DNA of 64,000 nucleotides from contig JAXIVH010000081.1 in NCBI GenBank assembly GCA_036785325.1, forward strand, positions 632,025 to 696,024, written 5' to 3'. Source of the stretch: Urophycis tenuis (lineage: Eukaryota > Chordata > Actinopteri > Gadiformes > Phycidae). How positions within the stretch are numbered: position 1 is the first letter of the stretch; every line of letters begins with the position of its first letter. This document shows, one piece after another, positions 34,837-47,205 of the stretch. A program made the position numbers and the translations under genes. The notes below the pieces were generated by a model that searched no databases, had not been told where the DNA came from, and worked only from the letters and a program-made list of their open reading frames with translations.

Positions 34837-36842
34837 CATAGACATCCTATCTCATAGACGCAACATTGAGCGCTACTGCCCACTGGGCTGACGAGACGCG
34901 GGGCCGCCATCTTGGAGTGGTGATCCGCCCCCCTCAGTGTAATTCATTTGACAGGAGAAATGAACTGTCAGCGCATTTAATTAATCTTACCTCACTGAAT
35001 ACCATTGATTTTCACGCGGTTTTTGTAATACGTGTAGCTATGATAAAGGACACGTGTTTTGGCGTGTTTTATTATTCATAGTTGGCTTAACAGTAATAGG
35101 ATAATATTATATGCTATAAGTGACCAGACGTCCGAGATCAAAACTGGAAACATAATCCCCGAGAAGGGGGAAAAAAAGGGTCAGCTATGTTTAAGTTGAA
35201 GAAACAATATAATTAGGTTAATATAGGCTACGTATATCATACATAAACAATGTATGAATACATCTTAGGGTCCTATAGACTGTATCTCTTGACTGTTTCG
35301 GCAGCAGCAAAGAGTTTATTCTGTCTTGACACTTGTATTGATATTTTGTATTAACAACATAAATTATTATGTTTACAGTGATTGTTTTATATGTATTTTT
35401 TTATGAATGTCGCTTTGGATAAAAGCATCTGCCAAATAGGCAACTTAATAAACATAACATATATAAACACCTGAACGTTTTCATATCAGCTAAAACCACC
35501 AATCTGTTTCAATGGATTCAGAATAAAACCAAGTTCTGTCTTACCCAACAATGTTAGTATTTGAATATTGTTACTTGAACGACTTATTCAGGTTACAATT
35601 ATACTGTTAAGAAAGTATTGTCTTATACTTTGCCTAAAATGAGAATGCATCATAATCAGTGGCATCTGGTGAATTTTGGGTGGGGCTGAAAGCTTGAAAA
35701 CCAAACCCCCGCAGGGGGGTCTGGGGTCATCCTCCCTCAGAAGATTATTTGTGATTTTCACATACAAATGAAGCATTCTGGTGCATTCTGACAAAATAAT
35801 AAAGACAAAATAGAACATTTCCTTACAAAGACGAATGGGGCTGGAGAACTAAGTTTTCACTTATTTGCTTTGTTTATGGGAATTATACACCAGTTAAAAT
35901 TCAGTTCAATTCAATTTATAGAGCATCAAAACATTACACGACTCATGGCGCTTGACAGTGTTGAACATTCAGAGAGAGCCCATATGTAACAGGGCGAGGA
36001 AAAACTCCCTATAATTGGAGATACATATAGGAAGAAACCTCATGCAGATCTACAACTCAAGGGCCTGACCCATCTGCCTAGGGTCAGTTACAGGACAGTA
36101 AGGTTTGTATACATGATAAATGAATAGGTTAGTTAGGTGTAGAGAATAGAACATGGTGCCTAGAGCCACCTGGGGTGTATGTAACAAAGATGTAGGATGG
36201 TTACATAACCAGTATGATAATGCATGAATCCCATTTAGTGTCAGAAAGTTCAAATAGTCCAGTGTAGGATGACTTGTCATAGCTATTGGGAATTGTCATA
36301 GGGCAGTAGTGGATCGCTAGGTAGCGCACGCCAGGAATCCGGTCAAGGGGACAGCAACAGGTGATGGTAGGGAGTCATAGGATGGGACTTCAGGTGCGAT
36401 GAGGACCAAATACAAGGATGGCTGATGACTGGTAATGGTTTACCTCACAAGTGAGGTAAGTGGGAAGAGAGAGATATATAGAGTGGGTTAGGCGTGCTAT
36501 AAGTTTCATGATGGTTAGTATTAATAAGTGTATCAATGGTACTACAGAGTGTTACACTATAGAGAGAAAAGGCAAGAGAGGGAGAGTCGAGAGAGAGAGG
36601 AAGAAGAGGGAGTTGAACGACATGACAGAGAGAAGAGGTGAGAGGGAGAGAGGGAGAAGAGGGAGTTGAACGACATGACAGAGAGAAGAGGTAAGAAGGA
36701 GAGTTGAGAGAGAGACAGAGGGAGATACAATATGCACACTGAAGGCATGATGCCACCAGCCACCATAGGAAAGATAGACTAGCTATATTGTATAGCCACT
36801 GTCCATCTGATTGTCTAGTTAGCTAGCGCTAATACACCCCCC

Positions 36843-36899
<57 letters not shown>

Positions 36900-37365
36900 T
36901 GGACTGTGGTCCTAACTTTTACCCCTGTTGGCTTTTACAATCTTTATCTTCAACATCTATTTAAACTTTATGTTGTTCAAGTATGTCATTTCTTCACTTC
37001 ATTCATTTCATTGACAAGCAATTCTATTACGGTCATACTCTATTACGGTTTGTTAGCCTAGCTGGCTACGATTTCAGTACTCCTTCTCAACTCTGTGGTA
37101 ATATAATACAACCAATAGTGCAGTGCGTTAGTGTTAAATCTTACTTGTGAAAAGTAATCCCCCGAATCCTATTTTCGACGCTCCGCTCATTTGAGCAGGA
37201 ATACGCTGAACACCAGCCCGGACTCCTTGTTTTCTTCTGTAGACGCTACCTGTCAACTATTGCTGTCAATGCTGCTCGCCGGCTCCTGATCCCCGATCCA
37301 ATATTGCGGCCGAATTTCTCGTTTGGCAGCAGCCAATGTTGCGTCTACCTAATAGGATGTCTATG
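34837..37365. mobile_element. 2.5-kb nonautonomous DNA element with 8-bp target duplication
   Basis: The left end CATAGACATCCTAT (then ...AGACGCAACATTG) is mirrored at the right end by CAATGTTGCGTCTAC ... ATAGGATGTCTATG, giving an imperfect 32-bp inverted repeat. GTCGGCCC occurs just outside both ends (34829-34836 and 37366-37373). The interior has no transposase. It contains fish repeat tails (near 35410 and 35900), a GA-rich block (36470-36730) and a C-run plus CA tract (36835-36895). It is absent from the equivalent place next to E2. Eight-base duplications fit hAT, P or related groups; I cannot assign one. Confidence 0.7.
36835..36896. repeat. Poly-C followed by (CA)n
   Basis: About 25 C residues directly precede about 19 CA units within the 2.5-kb element. 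Confidence 0.95.
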
Positions 37366-37388
37366 GTCGGCCCCACCAACGTGCAACG

Positions 37389-37575
37389 ACTGTAGATTGT
37401 AGACTGTAGACTGTAGACAATTCGGCCTTCTGATTGGTCAAAGTCTACAGTTGTCAGACAACTGTAGACAATTCGGCCTTCTGATTGGTCAAAGTCTACA
37501 GTTGGCAACTGTAGACAATTCAGCCTTCTGATTGGCCCAAACTAACGTGAGCGCGTCAAAATCTAAAGTTGTCTC
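37389..37575. promoter_or_regulatory. Repeats with CCAAT boxes and GTCTACAGTTGTC palindromes at the E 5' end
   Basis: Three units of about 50-65 bases each begin TGTAGACAATTC(G/A)GCCTTC and contain TGATTGG, an inverted CCAAT box, and an AAGTCTACAGTTG inverted repeat. The related block next to E2 is at 55505-55680, with the same units reading GGGCCAATCAGAAGGCC. They could be a promoter or sub-terminal transposase-binding repeats; this is inference. Confidence 0.45.
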
Positions 37576-39111
37576 AGCCATCGAGAGCCTGTCGAGATCG
37601 GAGAAATAGTTAAGTGTTTTTCATATTTCTGGTGAGGGATGGTCAAAACACACTGAAATTGTACGTCTGTTAATGGAGAAATAAACTACTGCCAAGCCCA
37701 AGTACGAGCTTAACACGATCGCCGGTTTGCCGGCGTAGCAAGCATTTAGGTGTTGATAGCATCCGTGTCTGTCAGTGCGATCTCAGACCAAGTAAATTGC
37801 TTTTATCTTTAATATTTTAAATCGCATTGGGGTGTTCTTTCCAACTGATATTGTATATGGCTGGTGTCAGTACATTGCCTTGCGGAAAATAACACTATAT
37901 GCGTTAGCGGTCAACAGGGCAAACTATCGTTTCTCTCGGTCAAAAAATAGACTAGCATAACTAGCAGCAAAAACTGACTGTAACTGCCAGAGAACTGCCA
38001 GAGAGTTTTTGGGTTTATTATTTTCATGAGCACATTTTCTTGATTATTTATTTTCTTGTGTAATTACTGTTGAAGAAATGTTTATTTGCCCATTATTACT
38101 GTCATTACGGTAAAGTGTACGAATTTGCGCAGGGGAATTTTACTGGTGACGCGCATTTGGTCAAGCAGGTAATAAACACATTACTCGCCACTCAAGTCAA
38201 GCAGCTCCTTTAAAGTTTAAGGTTTAACGAAAGCAAAGAAAGTTAACCTAAGTTTCACCTACTCCCTTTGTTGTGCGGCCAATGAGGTATGTGTATGTCA
38301 TTTAAGTTCATGTTAAGTTTAGCTCTATGTTTCATTGTATATTTGTAAATGTGTATGTTTTATGTCTTTTCTAGTTCTCACGGCGTAAAGGCATCGCAAG
38401 CATTGCAATGATTTAATGTGTGATATTCATACAATAAATGCCAGTAAAGAAATTCGCAAGTCGTCATTGAACCGGGGGGATCTACACTGACAAATCTGTG
38501 TTAAGAATGTTGTGGGAAAAAACATTCTACAGAATATCTGATCCCATCTACTCAAACATGGAATTTAGAATCTTGCATTGTTAACAATCATTCTTTTATA
38601 TCCACAAATTTCCTTTTGGGGCATGTATTGTACAGGGCTATTTATTGTACATGGGGTGGAGAAAGGTGGGGCATGTCTAAATATGTGTTTGATTAAATTT
38701 AGAGAGTACAGGCTTTTTTACAATATATAATTTAAGTGGTTTCATTAACTTTGCCTTGATAGCAGAAGCCAAAATGTATCGACTGTACACTTGACTTGCT
38801 TATACAATTCAGGTCTGTGCATTGTGCATGGTATAGAGTAAGATGGGTCTCATTTGATGTTATATGACATATCTTGAGTTCATATACTTTTAGAACATGC
38901 ATAGTTTAGGGGGTTTCATTACATTGGTGGACCATGACCCATGCATAAACCGGTATTGTATATTTGTAAACCAAGTGTACATCGATACATTTTTGCCTCT
39001 ACCATTAGGGGGAAGCTGATTTAACACATTAACCTATATATTTTCTATAAGTATCATAATTATCATACATGTCCAACCTTCTTCCATACCTTGCTCAATA
39101 CATAGTCCTCT

Positions 39112-39484
39112 GTCATGATCTGTGTCTGTGTTCTGTCATTTTCATTGGTTTGCTTTGTGTTTCCCCTTGTCTTGGTCTGTCTGGTTTTCATTGGTTTGCT
39201 CTGTTTCCCCTGTGTCCTGTTTCCCTTGGTGATTGCCCCATCGTGTTCACCTGTGTCTTGTTCCCTCACCTGTCTTGGGTTTGTAATTAGTCCTGTCTTC
39301 TGTTCAGTCTTTGTCCGAGTCTCGTCGTATTTGGTGTTGTCGTTGTTTGGTGTCGTCGCCTTTCATGTGAGTTGTCATCTGTCTGTTCCTGTATCTTTGC
39401 CTTAGTTTTGAATTAAAAGAGCAAAAGTACTCCTGCCTGCCTCGCCTCTCTGCACTTGGGTCCAACCCCTCAGCAACTCGTGAC
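39112..39484. mobile_element. 373-bp nested element with 8-bp target duplication
   Basis: AGTCCTCT flanks both ends (39104-39111 and 39485-39492). The element starts GTCATGATCTGTG and ends CAACTCGTGAC, so only about seven terminal bases are inverted. The same insertion is in E2 (62486-62874), so it predates the split of the two copies. Confidence 0.65.
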
Positions 39485-40969
39485 AGTCCTCTACTACATG
39501 TTGGTGAACCAATAGTATGGATGACATATTTTTTTTACCAGCACCATAAATGGCAAGCAAATTAATTAGCCTAAACTCTCTAAAAGCGTATCTTTTCTGA
39601 AATCCTATGTGAATCCTATTCTGAAATCCTCAATGCATCTAACATGCATTGAGACGACATCTCCCACATTTCTCCATACCATGGAGAGTATAGCCAAGGA
39701 TCATTGAATACTGACCGAGATATAATACGTTACAATGGGAGCAAATGTGAATAATTCCGGTCTGCTTAAGTGCATTACATCACAATATAACCTTTTCAAG
39801 AGAGAGCTCCACTCTGGTCTGCATAAAGTGCCAATTAACATGAAGGACTTTACTGCTTGTCTTTCAGAAGAGACACCCAAAATGGATCCATTGATGCCTG
39901 CATTGTCTATTTTGGACACAACTCTGCACACAGGATGACAGCAGGTTAAGGGACCCAGAAACGGCTTATAAAGAAGGTAATAGCTGGGGGTCATGGAGGT
40001 GTTTCCATCCTGTGTTAAAGAGCAGCCATGATAATTAAAAGCAGAGCACTAGAACCTTTTGTGTTAACCTTGTCTTCAGCCAAAAGGAGATGCCAGTTGA
40101 TCACACCAGATCCCACAGAGGTGCAGTGCCTGGGCCAGCTGGTATTGACCTTTGGCAAATACAATGGGAGGAGTTTCAGATGGCTGGCAGAAACTGATGT
40201 GGGGTACATTAAATAGTAAGTATGTTGCAGTAAATAGTATGACATTGTACACGGTTATGTTTTTCATGAAATAAAAATGTTATGTAATGTTAGTCTCCTT
40301 GATCGCCACATCAAGGAGAGCCGTCATCCTGAGAGGAGGCCCATAATCGACGAGTGGGTGAAGGAGCATCTCTTGAAGTATGTGCAGCTGTTCCCTGCCA
40401 TTTACTGCCACCTGGAGGTAAATGTGGACAGGGCCATCTATGGTCAGGGCCGCTTCCGTTCCTTCACCTTTCAGGAAATGTGGCAGTGGTACAGTCTGCA
40501 CAAACGCCTGCATGCCGACCCACAAGCTGGAAGTGCCCACGAGCGAAGGATGGCTCAGGAGGCATACACATCAGTGAGGCAGTGGCTGGCCATGAAGGAG
40601 GACGACATCACAACCAAGTCCTTGAAGAGGTTCAGGCAATACATCCTTGACAAGGAGGAAGGTTAAGGTGCTTACAGTGTTGGGCAAGCTACTCAGAAAA
40701 CGATAACCCTATGGATTTATTGTGATGCCTACAGCATTTTTCTAGAATACAATGCTTTCTAATATGATTTCACAAACTAATTTGACCACAGTGTGTACAC
40801 GTGATAGAACACACAATTGATTTTTGTTTACATTATGAACACTTTTAATTATGGCACTTCTCAGGCAATTCAACTGTATTTTACAGAAACCTCAACAGGA
40901 TATGGCTTCGCCTACACCAGCTGCCACCTCCACTGTCTCCAAGGCCTCTGCTGCAGCGTCCACCTCTGC

Positions 40970-41235
40970 CTCCGAGGCCCCTCCAGCTGTGTCAGCCTCC
41001 GCCTTCAAGGCTCCCCCCAGCTGTGTCCACCACCGCCTTCAAGGCCCCTTCAGCTGTGTCCGCCTCTGCCTTCAAGGCCCCTTCAGCTGTGTCAGCCTCT
41101 GCCTCCGAGGCCCCTCCAGCTGTGTCCACCACCGCCTTCAAGGCCCCTTCAGCTGTGTCAGCCTCCGCCTTCAAGGCCCCCCCAGCTGTGTCAGCCTCTG
41201 CCTCCAAGGCCCCTTCAGCTGTGTCCGCCCTTGTC
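40970..41235 (+). repeat. 33-bp coding repeat (11-residue AFKAPSAVSAS units)
   Basis: Tandem units of GCCTTCAAGGCCCCTTCAGC plus TGTGTCCGCCTCT encode about eight Ala/Ser/Pro-rich 11-mers in E1. The E2 array at about 60660-60950 is longer by about one to two units. A C-run near 41011-41016 shifts the frame in E1. Confidence 0.85.
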
Positions 41236-42624
41236 ACTGCCACCTCCAGCTCAGCAGGGTCCAGCTGGGGGAGATGATGCACTGCTGGTAGAAGCGCTTG
41301 CCACCTTTGAAAGAGAAGGTACATATGAGTTTTCTGAGGTCTTGAAATAATGTCGCCATTGCACAAATCTTGTATTAATGCACAACTTGTATCAAATAGG
41401 TCAGCATGAAACAAGTGTAAACTAAAGTCTTTGATGTTATCAGAGGATGCTAGGGGTAGAGAGAGAGAACAAGAAGAGGTGTGCCAGTCAGATACTCCAC
41501 AGAAGCCACGCACAGACACCCACGCCCAGACAGCGGTAAGTTAATATTTGTACCTGGCAACATGGACCACAAAAAGTATGCTCATCTAAATTAATGTATA
41601 TAAGTTAAGGGTGGGCCAACAACATGTTGCTGTGCAATTCAGAGTGCAAATGCAGTAAGTATGAATGTCAGTGTGTGAGCGCAGACCCAGGAGAAGAGCT
41701 AGGGAACGCAACTGTGTCACCCCTGTGTCTCTGTACTCTGTGAAAGGGTTACAGTTAGAAAATCAAAGCAGAGACAACCAATCAGTCAGTACATGTTTAT
41801 ACTAATACACTGATCTGTTTTAAGGCTCCTGCATCATCCACTAGCGGTGAAGATCAGAGGACTGGTGCCATGTCACCTCAGCCATGTGAAGCCACCTCCG
41901 TGACAGCTGAAGGAGAAGCTGCACACCCTGAGGTAATGCTTGAAACTGACAAAACGGGAAAATTATTCCTAGTGTGCCTAATGGGTTTTACATAAACTTT
42001 GTTTGTTTGTGTTCTGCTGTTTCAGATTACATTTGAGGGATGGCATAAGATGTGGGAATCCAGTCTCCATGGTCTCCCCGCAGAAGACTTGAAGTGGCTG
42101 AAGGGAGATGATGAGAGGGGGCTCTTTCAAAAGCCCATGGCATACCAGGACAAGCATGGGAAGATGAGGTGGAGGAGAGTCCTGAAAGCTGACTGGATGT
42201 GGTTTCACCCACCTGAATCTCCTGGCGTGATGGGGGGGAGAGTGCCTTCAGCAGACTCCTTTTTTCGGAGCCGTCTGTTTTTCTGGAGACCAGTAGGTGT
42301 GTGGCAGTACAGTCTTCGCTGCCCCAGGCCCGCGTGTCCTGCAAGTAACGACAGCCAGGCGTCCCTGTACCGATGTGGGTACTCGAAGACTGTTCGGCAG
42401 ATCTGTGATGTCGGAGGCTGGTACTCCATGTTAACAGAAGTCCTGGCCTGCAACGCCTGCCGGAAAGCTGCCAAACAGTCAGAGGACCGCGCCATTGGTC
42501 GGTTCCTGTCATGGGAGGAAGGCATCTTGAGGCAACTCACCCCAGCACACAGAGCAGTTTTTCCAGCGGTGTTAACATTACGGTGAGTCTCTGCATAATT
42601 TCACAGTGATTTGAATGAAATCAA

Positions 42625-42680
42625 GATAAGATAAGATAGTACTTTATTCATCCCATAGAAAATTCAATTCGTATTGATTA
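42625..42680. repeat. Fish repeat tail inside E1 intron
   Basis: AAGATAAGATAAGATAGTAC followed by TTTATTCATCCCATAGAAAATTCAATT is a common teleost repeat end. It lies in the intron absent from E2. Confidence 0.5.
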
Positions 42681-43239
42681 CACAATAACACACCTAAGGT
42701 TCACTGCCATTGTGTTCTAATTTCAGGCGTGGTGTGGACAAGGCAGTGATCCGCCTCATGAGGGATCGCACTGAGGGAAACACCATGATCAAGGTGTGGA
42801 GACAGGTGCTGGAGAGCCATTGTGAGGAATACTTGCAGAGGAAGGACCTCTACACGACTCAGCCAGTACAACCAACCTGGAAAAATCACAAGTGAGTCAG
42901 ATTTCACACAACAGCAAAAATAAGCTTCATTGGAAAATGGATCCATAATCACCATGTACTTAGCTGAAAAAAATAAAGTCACTGCAGTCACCAATGGGTC
43001 CATAACATGCCTGTCACAAAACAAAGAAATGTTACACAGTACATATTACAGCATCTCATTGTTTATTTTCACATTTTTCCACTTTCAGGCATCTTCACGC
43101 CCCGCTTTCAGAGACCACCACAGAGGAGAGAGCTGCCCTCCCCTAAGCTGCTGCGGAAAGCCTTCCTCATTGCTGAGGCAGATAACATCGAGGACTACCG
43201 CACGCAGGTTATGTCCACGTTTGGCAAGGTCCTGAAGTA

Positions 43240-43345
43240 TGACTATAATGTATATTCTATATACATTATAGAATATATACATTATATATACATTATAATA
43301 TACATTATATATACTATAATGTATCCTGAAGTATATACATTATGA
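43240..43345. repeat. AT-rich palindromic repeat at E1 internal deletion
   Basis: TATAATGTATATTCTATATA and its reverse complements repeat several times. The sequence replaces about 1.7 kb of coding DNA present in E2 (57515-59235). Confidence 0.8.
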
Positions 43346-43831
43346 CTAATGTACATACTTTGTAAATTGTGTGTAAATATTTATTGTGTTTTCTAATATT
43401 TTTTTGCCTTTTTAATTCTATTTATAGTTCTGAATTGTTTATACAGTTCATTTCACTGTTTCACTGAATGTGTGTGTGTGTGAGTGGGGGGGAGGGGGGG
43501 GCTTTGTGAATCACCTCTTCATCCCGCTGTCCAGAGGTGATGAATGTCTTCTGCTGCTCTGCTCTGAACTCCTGTCATTTGAAAACACTCAGGGTCTCAT
43601 ACACACACCTCAAACACACAGGGACACACACAGACATGCACACACAGTTTATGTACCCAATATACAGTGTAGTAATACGTCACTGCTCTCCTCTATTGAC
43701 CATGCACTGAAATGGTCAGTCAGCTCTTTCGTTTCTTTTCTCTACCAAAAGTGACATTTAAATGGTTCACTGTCATGGTTTCATACTGTCTTTCCAAAGA
43801 TACTGGTGCCAAGGCACTGTGCTTTCTCGAC

Positions 43832-44550
43832 AGCCATCGAGAGCCTGTCGAGATCGGAGAAATAGTTAAGTGTTTTTCATATTTCTGGTGAGGGATGGTC
43901 AAAACACACTGAAATTGTACGTCTGTTAATGGAGAAATAAACTACTGCCAAGCCCAAGTACGAGCTTAACACGATCGCCGGTTTGCCGGCGTAGCAAGCA
44001 TTTAGGTTGTGATAGCATCCGTGTCTGTCAGTGCGATCTCAGACCAAGTAAATTACTTTTATCTTTAATATTTTAAATCGCATTGGGGTGTTCTTTCCAA
44101 CTGATATTGTATATGGCTGGTTTCAGTACATTGCCTTGCGGAAAATAACACTATATGCGTTAGCGGTCAACAGGGTAAACTATCGTTTCTCTCGGTCAAA
44201 AAATAGACTAGCATAACTAGCAGCAAAAACTGACTGTAACTGCCAGAGATCTGCCAGAGAGTTTTTGGGTTTATTATTTTCATGAGCACATTTTCTTGAT
44301 TACTTTCTTGTGTAATTACTGTTGAAGAAATGTTTATTTGCCCATTATTACTGTCATTACGGTAAAGTGTACGAATTTGCGCAGGGGAATTTTACTGGTG
44401 ACGCGCATTTGATCAAGCAGGTAATAAACACGTTACTCGCCACTCAAGTCAAGCAGCTCCTTTAAAGTTTAAGGTTTAACGAAAGCAAAGAAAGTTAACC
44501 TAAGTTTCACCTACTCCCTTTGGTGTGCGGCCAATGAGGTATGTGTATCA
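43832..44550 (+). mobile_element. Partial second copy of the E 5' region
   Basis: This repeats 37577-38297 (GCCATCGAGAGCCTGTCGAG through GGCCAATGAGGTATGTGTAT) with few differences, head to tail after E1. It is then joined abruptly to tmem88 minisatellite sequence at 44551, the left break of S2. Confidence 0.85.
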
Positions 44551-45522
44551 TCAAGGCAGTATAGAGGGGTTGGTGTAGCATCAGGGCAGTGTGGGGAAGG
44601 TGTGGGTGTAGCATCAGGGCAGTATATAGAGGGGTGGGTGGGTGTAGAATCATGGGTTACAAAACCTACAAAGTCTGACCAAATTTGCAATGTTTGTCTG
44701 TTTTCTTTACTAATACAACACAATAAATGATAATTATTGATTGCTCATCAAACCAATGGTGTACTGAAATTAAATACAATGACATTCATTATCTTGATTT
44801 ATGCCATTGATTTGATTTTAGCTTTGGCTGTAGCCGCCAATACAAACCAGGAATGTATACTTGTCTCGCCTGTTTCTTTTTATATGAACAATAAAATTCT
44901 TACAAACTAATGTGAACTCTCTGCTGGGACTATTTAAGCATCGTTAACATCCCTATTCCTATTAATTTAACAATGTCTCTTTTTGAATTTTTTTTGGTTT
45001 TGAAGAAGAAGAATTTGGTAGTTTGGTTTCACTTGGAAATCACTGCATCACGAGGAACATGAGACATCGGTTTCTCCATCTGCGTCTCCTACAAGTGGAG
45101 GAGCCGACAATGTAGACGTCATTCGGTTTGGGAAAGGGAAGCTCAAAACTGAAATTGTTTGGAAACATCCATTTGAATGCAATGCTGACATCTGCCAGAA
45201 GATGTAAATTGTGTTAAAACTGTCAAGCCTGTATCAAAACAATGGTTAATGCCACTTTGTCTTTTCTTGGGTACCTTTTGTTGATTATATTTATATTATT
45301 ATTATTTTCTTAAGTTACTATGCAAGTGCATGTTTTCGCCTATAGGTGGCGATGGCGCTATAAGACCAGGAAATAATGCTGTTTCAGGCGGAGAAAAGAA
45401 GAAAAACTCAAGCCAGAGTAGAGAGAGAGCATATGAAGTGAACTGTAATGCTTTAAATCAATTAAGAAAATCTTTCCCAGCACACTGTTTAGAGTTTACT
45501 TTCTTCAAGTGTGCAACACAAT

Positions 45523-45540
45523 TGGCACCTGAACAGGGAC
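45523..45540 (+). other. Primer-binding site for tRNA-Lys, S2 copy
   Basis: Same 18 bases as at 25969. The gag-like remnant follows to about 45795. Confidence 0.6.
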
Positions 45541-45839
45541 ACATGGAAAACATCTGAAGAAACAATGGAGCTGGAGCAGCTACAGGATCAGCTAATGGAG
45601 CAACTGTCAGCTGAATATTGAACAGCTAAGAAAGGTGTGTATCCACGGCAAAGTTCTACCAGATAACGAGAAGAACACGTTGATCCGAGCAATCAATGAG
45701 TCAGTGGATGAAGAGGAAGAGGAGGAACAGAAGGTAGCAGAGACGTTTGTTAGCTACAGCAAAGCGATAGGGCAGGGCAGAGGTACAACCAGAGCACCTC
45801 TAAATCCATCCAGTGTATGTATGTACGTATATATTAGAG

Positions 45840-46602
45840 CAGTGATTCCCAACCAGGGGTAAGTGTACCCCTAGGGGTACGTGAGCACATTGCAGGGGGT
45901 ATGTGGAAATTCCAAGATGATAAGTAAATAAAATAAATAAGATAAATAAAAATCCCTCATTCATTTCATTAGCCCGTCAATAAAATTATACTTGTGGCAC
46001 AGCCGCACCAAAACCACACAGTCAAAATAGCGGCATACCTGCAGCCAGACAAATATTGGTATGGATAAATGGCTGAAACGTCCACTTGCTCTGGATTCAG
46101 GTCAGGGTTCAGAGGAGCCCGCCGAGAAACACAAGAAAGAGGCCAAACTTAAGCCAAGGCAGTACAGTGAGAACTATATCTTATATGGATTTGTTTCTAC
46201 TGCTGCGGACCCACCTCAGTGCCTCTTTTGCAGTGAAGTCCTGGAAAATAGTGCGATGAAGCCAGTCCATTTACAGCGACACCAGAGCACCAAACACTCA
46301 GGAAATGTCAATAAAGGAGGAGGCCGCCACTGAACCTGCGCCCAAGACAGCTGCAGTTGATTTTTGAGGATTTGGCTAATTTAACAGTGGAATATGCCGC
46401 GGATGAAGTGGAGATGCACTACAGCCAAAATCACGCAATGCAGGACGAGAGAGATGTTTTGGGCTGGTGGAGAGAACAGCACCTCAACTACCCAAAGCTT
46501 GCTGTTCTTGCCCGTGGCTTCCTTGCCATTCCAGCCAGCAGCAGTGTGGCCAGCAGGACCTTTGATCAGAGGAGGAACAGCCTTGAAGCCATCCAACGTT
46601 GA
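45840..46602 (+). pseudogene. hAT-type transposon relic, S2 copy
   Basis: Same structure as the S1 copy: CAGTGATTCCCAACC end, BED-finger frame 46061-46333, and C-terminal dimerisation frame 46357-46602. It keeps about 125 bases of further 3' sequence that S1 lacks. Confidence 0.75.
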
Positions 46603-46868
46603 TGCAATCCTGTTCCTACATAAGAACATGGATTATCCTAAACTGTGGACGATGGGTGGATCATGTAAATAGTTTCCATGAATATTGCAGTTGGTGTTGT
46701 ATGAAGTTCGTCAATGAGAAGAGTTAATTTTCATTTCAATAAGATGGTTTTGTGTTAACGTACATTTTTGCTGTTATCTTGGGCCTTTTATGTGGGCCTA
46801 TTTGAATTGGTTATGATTGAGCCTCTTGTGTGTGAAGTGAAGTGAATTATACACTTTGACTCCTTTCA

Positions 46869-47084
46869 GTGGCACAATGGATGGAGCTGTTGGTGATCTG
46901 ATCATCCAGTCATGGGTTCAACTCATGCCAAGAACAATGTGGAGTTACAACTTTTTACAACACACTCATGTGGATGGTAAGGTACAGTAGAACCTCCTGC
47001 ACAATCCTAATCAAGTCTCTGTGGTTTAGTTGAGAGAGCTGCTACACATCTGTTCTGTAGACATGGGTTCAAGTCCTGCTAAGG
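46869..47084 (+). repeat. tRNA-Arg-like and tRNA-Asn-like relics, S2 copy
   Basis: Counterparts of 27174-27389: the Arg-like part is 46869-46929 and the Asn-like part 47015-47084. Confidence 0.5.
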
Positions 47085-47205
47085 GTAATTTCTGTGAGTG
47101 TCTGGGTGAATGGATGAAATTCTTGCATCCATTCATCACAATGGGAATAAATGGATAGTGTGTGGAGAATGAAGTGAATGAGTTCATCCATCAATTCCCA
47201 TGCAT

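Larger units (their letters stand above)
39735..43228 (+). pseudogene. DUF6729-like multi-exon gene of element E, copy 1 (C-terminal part deleted)
   Basis: Exons by splice signals: from ATG 39735 (MGANVNNSGLL), 40080-40215, 40294-40661, about 40887-41327, 41444-41535, 41825-41932, 42026-42582, 42727-42891, and 43089-about 43228. Exon 2 has LTFGKYNGRSFRWLAETDVG, an FGKY-type motif. Exon 4 is an 11-residue AFKAPSAVSAS repeat. Exon 42026-42582 has the WMWFHPPES, CPRPACP and YSMLTEVLACNACR blocks that I associate with DUF6729. The last exon ends AEADNIEDYRTQVMSTFGKV. The first exon has lost about 74 bases relative to copy 2 and stops early. The sequence then runs into an AT repeat (43240-43345), and the whole C-terminal region kept in copy 2 is absent. 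The function is unknown; I suspect a transposase-like enzyme. Confidence 0.6.
37374..43829 (+). mobile_element. Element E copy 1 (E1)
   Basis: Matches, in the opposite orientation, the stretch from about 57040 to the window end. It consists of CCAAT-containing repeats (37389-37575), about 700 bases with a strong donor at their end (GAG|GTATGT, 38287-38292), AT-rich non-coding sequence, a nested 373-bp element, and a multi-exon gene (39735-43228). A short 3' part breaks off at GGCACTGTGCT (43829), where a second copy of the 5' region begins. I call it mobile because unlinked fish genomes carry many relatives of the gene, by my recollection. Its true termini and target duplication are not resolved. 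Confidence 0.6.

Noticed and set aside
37577..44550. Reading the direct repeats around E1 as retrotransposon LTRs
   Set aside because: No TG...CA ends, primer-binding site or reverse transcriptase; the trailing repeat is a truncated second element copy, and its ends differ between E1 and E2.
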